Source: Caldifarciminota bacterium (GTDB lineage Bacteria > Hydrothermota > Tepidihabitantia > Tepidihabitantales > Tepidihabitantaceae). From it: a DNA stretch of 11,524 nucleotides. The stretch spans positions 1 through 11,524 of the forward strand of contig JAFGRF010000247.1 in the NCBI GenBank assembly GCA_016935295.1. Reading direction: 5' to 3'. The notes below the pieces were generated by a model. It was not told where the DNA came from. It did no database searches and saw only the letters and a list, made by a program, of their open reading frames with translations. Below are positions 7,096 through 11,524 of the stretch, one piece after another. The position numbers were made by a program, and so were the translations under genes. Position 1 is the stretch's first letter, and each line of letters begins with the position of its first letter.

Positions 7096-7806
7096 ATGAC
7101 GAAGCCGAGAATGGTGCTGGGCATCGAGACCTGCGGCAAGTCGACCGGCCTCGCGCTCGTGGATTCCGGCAAAGCCATCGCAGAGCTGGTCGAGGACTCC
7201 AGTTGCAGCCACAACGAAGTTCTGATGCCGCTGCTCGACCGGCTGCTCAAGGATGCCGGAGTGAAGATCAGCGAGCTCGCCGGCATCGGCGTGGACATCG
7301 GCCCGGGTATGTTTACTTCGCTGCGGGTCGGAGTAGCCACGGCGAAGGGACTCGCGGTCGCTCACCGGATTCCGATTGTCGGCTTGGGCTCACTCTGGGG
7401 TCTGGCCCGCACCGCTTTGCCAAGCCTGGATGGCGTGCTCGCGGTGATAGACGCCCGCAAGCAGCAGGTCTACGCCGCCCTTTATCTGGACGGACAGACG
7501 CCATTCCCGCCGGTGGTAGCCACGCCCGGGGAACTGGCAACCGAAGTCGACAAGGCGCTCTCCGGGCGGATTAGCCTCGTCACAGCCGGAGACGGCGTCC
7601 CTCTCTGCTTCGAGTTCCTCTCGGCAGCCCGAATCGAACACGAGCCGTCCGGAGTTGAAACCCCGTCACCCGGAGTCATAGCAGCCGAGGCGAGTGAACG
7701 GATTGCCCAGGCTGAAGTCGACCCCATAGCCTCGCTGGAGCCACTCTACTTGCGCCGCACCGACGCCGAGTTGACTCGGGAACAGAAACTCAACCCGAAG
7801 CTCTGA
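7096..7806 (+). CDS. tsaB: tRNA threonylcarbamoyladenosine biosynthesis protein TsaB
   Basis: TsaB is a catalytically inactive ASKHA-fold paralogue of TsaD. It dimerises with TsaD and, with TsaE, supports transfer of threonylcarbamoyl to A37 of ANN-decoding tRNAs. The 236-residue length is normal. Signatures are LGIETCGKSTGLAL (8-21), SHNEVLMPLLDRLL (38-51), VDIGPGMFTSLRVGVATAKGLA (66-87; most members have Ser instead of Met72), and the C-terminal LEPLYLRR. The ATG at 7096 is preceded by a GAGAAG-type ribosome site next to the coaX stop. It ends the birA-coaX-tsaB series, and a hairpin starts at its stop codon. TsaD and TsaE are not in the window. Confidence 0.92.
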   Translation: MTKPRMVLGIETCGKSTGLALVDSGKAIAELVEDSSCSHNEVLMPLLDRLLKDAGVKISELAGIGVDIGPGMFTSLRVGVATAKGLAVAHRIPIVGLGSLWGLARTALPSLDGVLAVIDARKQQVYAALYLDGQTPFPPVVATPGELATEVDKALSGRISLVTAGDGVPLCFEFLSAARIEHEPSGVETPSPGVIAAEASERIAQAEVDPIASLEPLYLRRTDAELTREQKLNPKL

Positions 7807-7831
7807 CGCCCGCCTTTATGGGGCAGGCGTC
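7805..7831. terminator. Hairpin between convergent tsaB and tRNA-Sec, possible bidirectional terminator
   Basis: Arms 7805-7814 and 7822-7831 pair over 10 bp with one C-A mismatch and enclose a 7-nt loop. The stem begins within the tsaB stop codon. No T-run follows on either strand, so a factor-independent stop is uncertain; the position between convergent genes supports the call. Confidence 0.5.
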
Positions 7832-7845
7832 GTCATCCACAAGAA

Positions 7846-7940
7846 TGGCGGAGGCGTGTAGGAATCGAACCTACCGGTCCGCTTGTCGCAGACCATACGG
7901 ATTTGAAGTCCGCCAGGCACACCAGCACCCATACACCTCC
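7846..7940 (-). tRNA. selC: tRNA-Sec (anticodon TCA)
   Basis: On the minus strand this 95-nt gene has the hallmarks of bacterial selenocysteine tRNA. It has an 8-bp acceptor stem (7933-7940 with 7850-7857) plus a 5-bp T-stem (GTAGG/CCTAC), giving the 13-bp stack. It has a 6-bp D-stem with a TGGT loop, a long variable arm of 7 bp (GGTCTGC/GCGGACC, loop GACAA), and the anticodon loop CTTCAAA. The discriminator is G and CCA is encoded (7846-7848). It inserts selenocysteine at UGA with SelA, SelB and SelD, none of which is in the window. Confidence 0.97.
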
Positions 7941-7955
7941 GTGAACAACTGAGTG

Positions 7956-7984
7956 ACTCTATCGGGCAAGGCCTCCCCTGTCAA
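7956..7984 (-). promoter_or_regulatory. Promoter of tRNA-Sec
   Basis: Minus strand TTGACA (7979-7984) and TAGAGT (7956-7961) are separated by 17 bp. The predicted start near 7949 is about 9 nt before the mature tRNA 5' end, a short leader fit for RNase P. Confidence 0.8.
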
Positions 7985-8008
7985 AGGAAGCTCCTGCCGG
8001 CCGCGACC

Positions 8009-8668
8009 CTAGACAAGCCGCGTGCCGTTGATCACGAGCTCGAAACGGCAGTTGAGGAAATCCGCGGCCCGGCGTGAAATGACCATGCGCGAGAGAAATA
8101 TCTCGAAGTACTCCATCACCGGCGCGACGTTTGTATCAACTGTGAGATCGAACGCTATGCTACGGTCCTTATTGCGAACGGTCAGGGCAGACCGCTTCAC
8201 GGCGTAGTTGACCCGGTCGTGGATGTCGAAGTTGATCATCTCGGGGTTGCGCACCCGGCTCTTGTGCACGTCGGCTTTGTCGGCGAGTATCAACGCGGCC
8301 GACACTTCCGAAACCGGGTTGCCGGTATTCTCGTCGTGGTTCCCGATTGCGGCCATGATCCGGGCCGTCTCACTATGATCCATGCCCAGTCTCAGTAGAA
8401 TGCCGCGGGCCAGCAGGGCGCTCGTCCGCTCGTGCCGCTCGCGGTTCACCACATTACCGATGTCATGGAGATAGCCGGCGATGGCCGCAAGTTCTGCCAA
8501 CCGTTCCTCAATCCCGAGCGCAACCAGAATGGAGCGCGCGTTCTTGGCAACGAGCCGCGCGTGCCGCGGGCCGTGTTCGGTGTACCCGAGGACCTCGAGC
8601 TGACGGTCGGCTTCCGCCACCAGGGTCACGACTTCGGGGTCTCTGACGATGTCTTTGAGTGTCAGCAT
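8009..8668 (-). CDS. HD-domain phosphohydrolase of unknown substrate
   Basis: The 219-residue protein has an HD domain over residues about 28-140. Its metal-binding set is visible: His36 (GPRHARLV), His68-Asp69 (GYLHDIGN), His79 (RERHE), His111 (IGNHDE) and Asp130 in the ADKADVH segment. Such proteins cleave phosphate esters, often of nucleotides. Residues 150-219 form a C-terminal alpha/beta region (YAVKRSALTV, then VMEYFEIFLSRM) that I cannot assign. No signal peptide or membrane segment is seen. A start at ATG 8668 has AGGA nearby but at poor spacing, so the start is moderately sure. It lies 115 bp after the upstream 159-residue gene, with a strong hairpin in between, and no good promoter of its own was found; read-through from the upstream promoter is possible. 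Confidence 0.85.
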   Translation of the reverse strand: MLTLKDIVRDPEVVTLVAEADRQLEVLGYTEHGPRHARLVAKNARSILVALGIEERLAELAAIAGYLHDIGNVVNRERHERTSALLARGILLRLGMDHSETARIMAAIGNHDENTGNPVSEVSAALILADKADVHKSRVRNPEMINFDIHDRVNYAVKRSALTVRNKDRSIAFDLTVDTNVAPVMEYFEIFLSRMVISRRAADFLNCRFELVINGTRLV

Positions 8669-8733
8669 ATCCTGGTCATCCTGTTGTGCGACGGGCTGAA
8701 ACCAGCTTCCGGCGTCGTGGCCTACACAACCGA

Positions 8734-8765
8734 CCGGACCGGACTGAGTTGTGAGTCCGGTCCGG
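8734..8765. terminator. Perfect 12-bp inverted repeat, terminator-like hairpin
   Basis: Arms 8734-8745 and 8754-8765 are exact reverse complements with an 8-nt loop. The arm holds a doubled CCGGA unit. It stands about 20 nt past the stop of the 159-residue gene. No T-tract follows on either strand, so it may stop transcription weakly, protect an mRNA end, or act otherwise. Confidence 0.55.
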
Positions 8766-8783
8766 GGAACTTGCTGGCCGGCC

Positions 8784-9263
8784 TCAGTCTTCCTTGAGAG
8801 AGAGTTCGCCGGTGGTGAGCGCCTGCTTGAGGTACTCCATGTAGTCCTTCAGCAGGAACTCGTCGCCGACCATATTGTTCTTCCAGCGGACTGATATCTC
8901 GTTCGCGCCGAACGTTTTGTCCAGCACGACCTGGAGCTTTGAGCCGCCCTCGTAGTTCTTGTCGTAGACGACAACGCCGCTCGTCGTGGGATTGTCACCG
9001 CAGACAGCGTACATCTCTCCCGCCTTGTCGCCGTCATAGTCCCAGTTTTCCGGACCTTTCACCGGCCGCTTGTACATCAGGTACTCGATCATGTTGTTGC
9101 ACAGCTGTATCACCAACGCGTGGTCTTCGCCCTGGGCCCCGCCCGCGACGTGGTTCGTCAGTGGCAGGTGCAGACAGACTCCGGTCTCGCCTCGGCCCTC
9201 TCCGTAGAATATCCGGTCACCGTCAAGGACCTTGCTCAGGTCTCGCCTATACTGGTACAACAC
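8784..9263 (-). CDS. Uncharacterised 159-residue protein
   Basis: I do not recognise this protein. The reading frame is clear and lies between recognisable genes with its own promoter. The product looks soluble, acidic towards its C-terminus (GELSLKED), and has no signal peptide or membrane segment. It contains Cys30, Cys55 and Cys88, a segment GEGRGETGVCLHLPLTNH, and alternating beta-like strands (SGVVVYDK, SKLQVVLDK, NEISVRWK) followed by a helix (DEFLLKDYMEYLKQAL). The start is taken as GTG at 9263; TTG at 9260 is the next codon. Either lies within a few bases of the predicted transcription start, so the mRNA would have almost no leader. Downstream is the HD-domain gene, but a functional link is not shown. 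Confidence 0.7.
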   Translation of the reverse strand: MLYQYRRDLSKVLDGDRIFYGEGRGETGVCLHLPLTNHVAGGAQGEDHALVIQLCNNMIEYLMYKRPVKGPENWDYDGDKAGEMYAVCGDNPTTSGVVVYDKNYEGGSKLQVVLDKTFGANEISVRWKNNMVGDEFLLKDYMEYLKQALTTGELSLKED

Positions 9264-9272
9264 TCTCTTGTA

Positions 9273-9300
9273 ATTCTAGACGTTTGGCTCCTGCTGTCAA
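9273..9300 (-). promoter_or_regulatory. Promoter of the 159-residue gene, embedded in the end of the dehydrogenase gene
   Basis: Minus strand TTGACA (9295-9300) and TAGAAT (9273-9278) have a 16-bp spacer. The -35 box contains the TGA stop of the upstream gene (9297-9299). Nine nt separate the -10 box from GTG 9263, which points to a leader of about 0-4 nt. Confidence 0.8.
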
Positions 9301-10289
9301 GCCCCGAGAACCACTACTTTGCCCTCGCGGTATCGACGGCCAAGGACATCGAGCATGTCCTTGGTCATGGCCTCCAGATCAAAGGCCGGCTTCCAGCCCC
9401 ACTCCTCGCGTGCCGCCGAATCATCGAGCGACATCGGCCAGGTGTCGGCAATCGCCTGCCGGAAGTCTGGCTCGTAGGTACATACGAACTCAGGGATTTG
9501 CTTCTTGATGGAGGCGGCGAGCTCACCGGCCGAGAAACTCATCGCGCCGACGTTGAAATCGGAGTGGTGCTTCAACTTCGAGATATCGGCCACGGTCAGG
9601 TCGATGGTCGCCTTGATGCAGTCGGGCATGTACATCATCGGCAGGCGGGTGTCCTCGCGCACGAAGCAGGTGTAGCGCTTGTTCCTGACCGCCTCGAAGT
9701 AAATGGCGACCGCGAAGTCGGTCGTGCCACCGCCAGGCAGGGTCTCGTGGGAGATGATGCCCGGGTAGCGCAATCCGCGCACATCGAGCCCGTACTTCCT
9801 GAAGTAGTAGTCACCCAGCAGTTCGCCCGCGACCTTGGTCACGCCGTACATCGTCCGTGGCTTGAGAATGGTATCGTTGGGAGTGCGGTCCCGCGGGGTC
9901 TCGGGTCCAAACGCAGCAATCGAGCTCGGAATAATGACCCGCGCCATATCGTGCTCGCGGGCGCACTCCAGCACCACCAGCGTGCCGTTGATATTCACAT
10001 CCCAGCACCGCATCGGGTTCTGCTCGCCCACCGCCGAAAGTATGGCGGCCATGTGGACAATGGTGTCGATGTTGTGCTTGCGTACGACCTCTTCGAGGGT
10101 CTCCCTCTTCGCCACGTCGATGAAGTAGAACGGCCCCGAGTTCTTCAACGCGTCGCTGGGCGGGGTCTTGCGGCCGGTGGCCACGACGTTCTCAGCCCCG
10201 AAGCGCTCACGCAGGGCCAGGGTCAGTTCCGAACCGATCTGGCCGACCGAGCCGGTAACCAGAATGCGTTTGATCTCTTTGACCTTCAT
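9297..10289 (-). CDS. tdh: L-threonine 3-dehydrogenase, extended SDR (UDP-galactose epimerase-like) type
   Basis: It oxidises L-threonine with NAD+ to 2-amino-3-oxobutyrate, which a ligase (Kbl) splits to glycine and acetyl-CoA. The 330-residue chain begins with a Rossmann motif GSVGQIGSEL (13-22) and carries the SDR catalytic set Ser122/Ser123 (IPSSIAAFG) and Tyr148-x3-Lys152 (MYGVTK). The stretch RYPGIISHETLPGGGTTDFAV (174-194) is the strongest pointer to the threonine dehydrogenase subgroup rather than a sugar epimerase. WGWKPAFDLEAM near the C-terminus is usual for the extended SDR fold. ATG 10289 has AAGGAG 8 nt upstream. Kbl is not in the window. If the subgroup call is wrong it would still be a nucleotide-sugar epimerase-like NAD-dependent enzyme. 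Confidence 0.9.
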   Translation of the reverse strand: MKVKEIKRILVTGSVGQIGSELTLALRERFGAENVVATGRKTPPSDALKNSGPFYFIDVAKRETLEEVVRKHNIDTIVHMAAILSAVGEQNPMRCWDVNINGTLVVLECAREHDMARVIIPSSIAAFGPETPRDRTPNDTILKPRTMYGVTKVAGELLGDYYFRKYGLDVRGLRYPGIISHETLPGGGTTDFAVAIYFEAVRNKRYTCFVREDTRLPMMYMPDCIKATIDLTVADISKLKHHSDFNVGAMSFSAGELAASIKKQIPEFVCTYEPDFRQAIADTWPMSLDDSAAREEWGWKPAFDLEAMTKDMLDVLGRRYREGKVVVLGA

Positions 10290-10336
10290 GAGAGGAACTC
10301 CTTAAAGTGCTTTGCCGCCTCTGCCGGGTAGCAGTC

Positions 10337-10364
10337 AATATACCAGTCGCGCCATCAAAGTCAA
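10337..10364 (-). promoter_or_regulatory. Promoter of the threonine dehydrogenase gene
   Basis: Minus strand TTGACT (10359-10364) and TATATT (10337-10342), spacer 16 bp. Transcription should begin near 10330, with a leader of about 41 nt that includes AAGGAG. It is back to back with the tRNA promoter at 10387-10414. Confidence 0.8.
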
Positions 10365-10386
10365 AGGAAACTGGCGGTGGCCGGTC

Positions 10387-10414
10387 TGGACATCGAAGGG
10401 GGTACGGCTATACT
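10387..10414 (+). promoter_or_regulatory. Promoter of tRNA-His (and possibly the tRNA cluster)
   Basis: TGGACA (10387-10392) and TATACT (10409-10414) with a 16-bp spacer. The predicted start near 10421 is about 12 nt before the tRNA. Confidence 0.7.
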
Positions 10415-10433
10415 GGAGCGTTCCGATACAACG

Positions 10434-10507
10434 GTGAGTGTAGCTCAATTGGTTAGAGTACCTGACTGTGGCTCAGGATGTTGTGGGTTCAATTCCCATC
10501 ACTCACC
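10434..10507 (+). tRNA. tRNA-His (anticodon GTG)
   Basis: Full cloverleaf: acceptor GTGAGTG (10434-10440) with CACTCAC (10500-10506), D-arm GCTC/GAGT, anticodon arm CCTGA/TCAGG around CTGTGGC, T-arm GTGGG/CCCAT. The identity pair of tRNA-His is encoded: G at 10433 would be the extra G-1, facing C73 at 10507. CCA is not encoded and must be added. Confidence 0.96.
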
Positions 10508-10537
10508 CTGGGTGCAGCATGCGGAAACCGGCCGGAG

Positions 10538-10565
10538 TTGCTTCCGCGCCGGAATCCGCTACACT
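10538..10565 (+). promoter_or_regulatory. Possible promoter of tRNA-Arg
   Basis: TTGCTT (10538-10543) and TACACT (10560-10565), spacer 16 bp, inside the 100-bp gap between tRNA-His and tRNA-Arg. The -35 box is weak; co-transcription with tRNA-His is the alternative. Confidence 0.45.
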
Positions 10566-10607
10566 GCAACCGGATTCAGGTTCGGGCCGGACTGCTGGCC
10601 GGCGCGT

Positions 10608-10681
10608 GCGCCCGTAGCTCAACTGGACAGAGTGCCGGGCTTCGAACCCGTAGGTTGCGCGTTCGAGTCGCGCCGGGCGCG
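10608..10681 (+). tRNA. tRNA-Arg (anticodon TCG)
   Basis: Acceptor GCGCCCG (10608-10614) pairs with CGGGCGC (10674-10680), discriminator G at 10681. The anticodon loop is CTTCGAA, so it reads CGA-type arginine codons. T-stem GCGCG/CGCGC. The anticodon stem has four good pairs, but its top pair would be C27-U43, a mismatch. CCA is not encoded. Confidence 0.94.
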
Positions 10682-10742
10682 GTCGACAATTGTGGTGCAG
10701 GGACGTCACCGTACAGCGACGTCGCCTGACGCGAAGACATGT

Positions 10743-10816
10743 GCCCCGCTAGCTCAACCTGGTAGAGCAGCGGATTCTTAATCCGTTTGTTGCCAGTTCA
10801 ACTCTGGCGCGGGGTA
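10743..10816 (+). tRNA. tRNA-Lys (anticodon CTT)
   Basis: Acceptor GCCCCGC (10743-10749) pairs with GCGGGGT (10809-10815), the first pair being G-U; discriminator A at 10816. The anticodon loop is TTCTTAA with stem GCGGA/TCCGT; T-stem GCCAG/CTGGC. CCA is not encoded; a short T-rich stretch (CTTTTCTT) follows. Confidence 0.95.
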
Positions 10817-10853
10817 CTTTTCTTCCGTTGTGACCAGAACAGGGAGGCTCCCG

Positions 10854-10877
10854 ATGGATGATTCCTGCGACGAGTAA
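10854..10877 (+). CDS. Seven-codon mini-ORF (MDDSCDE) ahead of the protease gene
   Basis: ATG at 10854 is 6 nt after AGGGAGG (10841-10847), a better ribosome site than many real genes here have. The ORF stops with TAA at 10875-10877, and those bases overlap the AAGGA (10876-10880) that serves the protease. It could couple or tune translation of the protease, or be chance. There is no family to compare it with. Confidence 0.35.
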   Translation: MDDSCDE

Positions 10878-10886
10878 GGACCAGCG

Positions 10887-11524
10887 ATGCAAGTGATCAT
10901 CTGCCTGCTGATGGCGGCCAACGCCGCCTTCGTCCGCGTTCCGCAGAAGACGGTCGCCCCGACAATCCAGTCGCGCGAGGTATGGGTCTTCTTCACGGAC
11001 AAGGGTATCTACAGCCAAACTGACTATGAGGCGGCCGTCAGCGCCGTGGGTCGCGGCGCGGCAGTCCGCTCCGGCATAAGCCCCGACTTCAATGACATCC
11101 CGGTGCGCGCGGACTACATCCGCCGGATCGAGGAACTTGGCGGCCGGCTGCGTACGGTGTCCAAGTGGCTGAATGCAGCAAGCTTCGACATGCCGCCGGA
11201 CCTGGTGGCCCAAACATACGCACAGCCATTCGTGTACGACATGAAGCCGGTCGTGTCCCGGACTGCGGTCGAGCCGAGCTTGTTCCCGCTCACTCGGGTT
11301 ACCGCCCCGAATCAGTACCGGTCAACCGATACCGCATATGCGCATCGTTTCTACGGACCGTCGTATGAACAAGCCCAGATGATGGGCATTCCGAGCCTGT
11401 TCTTCCGCGGGTACTACGGCTCGAATGTGAAGCTGGCGATGTTCGACACCGGCATCAAACTCACCAACCGCGGAATCTCACGGGCACGAATCTACAAGCA
11501 GCACGACTTCATATCCGGGGACAA
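10887..11524 (+). CDS. Subtilisin-family (S8) serine protease, N-terminal part, 3' end beyond the window
   Basis: The frame is open for 212 residues to the window edge. A short hydrophobic start (MQVIICLLMAANAA) suggests a signal peptide cleaved near residues 12-14. EVWVFFTDKGIY (31-42) is a leader-region motif seen in secreted S8 proteases of uncultivated bacteria. YGPSYEQAQMMGI (157-167 region) then VKLAMFDTGIKLTN (181-194) matches the 'YG.S..Q..M.GI...G..G..V..A..DTG' layout, with Asp187 as the catalytic aspartate. The catalytic His and Ser lie beyond the edge. ATG 10887 has AAGGA 6 nt upstream. It follows three tRNA genes and a mini-ORF; no clear promoter was found between them, so it may be read from the tRNA promoter. 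It is expected to act outside the cytoplasm. Confidence 0.87.
   Translation, partial: MQVIICLLMAANAAFVRVPQKTVAPTIQSREVWVFFTDKGIYSQTDYEAAVSAVGRGAAVRSGISPDFNDIPVRADYIRRIEELGGRLRTVSKWLNAASFDMPPDLVAQTYAQPFVYDMKPVVSRTAVEPSLFPLTRVTAPNQYRSTDTAYAHRFYGPSYEQAQMMGIPSLFFRGYYGSNVKLAMFDTGIKLTNRGISRARIYKQHDFISGD

Noticed and set aside
7804..7831. Hairpin directly after the tsaB UGA as a SECIS element, with UGA read as selenocysteine
   Set aside because: TsaB already has its normal length and C-terminus (LEPLYLRR and a short tail), and the continued frame runs into the tRNA-Sec gene. A terminator-like role is simpler.
10690..10717. Possible promoter for tRNA-Lys (TTGTGG, 16 bp, TACAGC)
   Set aside because: Both boxes are poor compared with the other promoters here; co-transcription with the preceding tRNAs is more likely.
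10703..10724. Two GACGTC palindromes between tRNA-Arg and tRNA-Lys as an operator
   Set aside because: Six-base palindromes in GC-rich DNA, with no second instance at another gene to support a binding-site call.
1..11524. CRISPR array, insertion sequence or prophage elements
   Set aside because: No spaced direct repeats, transposase, integrase or terminal inverted repeats were seen; the only tandem repeats are the two short heptamer arrays.

Overview
The window is gene-dense, GC-rich bacterial DNA with short intergenic gaps and clear sigma-70-type promoters (TTGAC-like and TAnnnT boxes 16-17 bp apart). Lineage cannot be fixed from the sequence alone. A calcium-binding beta-propeller protein with a FlgD-like C-terminal tail, a subtilase with a 'WVFFTDKG' N-terminal region, and short heptamer repeats at gene edges together suggest an uncultivated lineage of the WOR-3/FCB kind (inference, low confidence). 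A selenocysteine tRNA shows that the organism very probably makes selenoproteins.

Region 1 (1-3650, minus strand) is one transcription unit. It holds two proteins related to 2-hydroxyacyl-CoA dehydratase subunits (DUF2229 / 'CoA protein activase' families), then a BadF/HgdC-type ATP-dependent activase, then a MEMO1-family protein (AmmeMemoRadiSam protein B) cut by the window edge. The activase would couple ATP hydrolysis to electron injection into the iron-sulfur clusters of its partners. The substrate is unknown, and the MEMO linkage is the most intriguing context. The promoter sits so close to the first gene that the transcript should be leaderless. Two heptamer tandem arrays lie at gene boundaries in this operon.

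Region 2 (3770-7831, plus strand) starts with a promoter and a secreted beta-propeller protein. It is followed by birA (biotin ligase), coaX (type III pantothenate kinase) and tsaB (tRNA t6A modification) in tight order. The CoaX lacks the normally invariant first catalytic aspartate. A hairpin follows tsaB.

Region 3 (7846-10364, minus strand) contains tRNA-Sec with its own promoter, an HD-domain hydrolase, an unrecognised 159-residue protein and an SDR-type L-threonine 3-dehydrogenase. The unrecognised gene has a promoter whose -35 box overlaps the stop codon of the dehydrogenase gene.

Region 4 (10387-11524, plus strand) diverges from region 3. It carries tRNA-His, tRNA-Arg and tRNA-Lys, then a 7-codon mini-ORF with a good ribosome site, then the 5' part of a secreted subtilisin-family (S8) protease that runs off the window.
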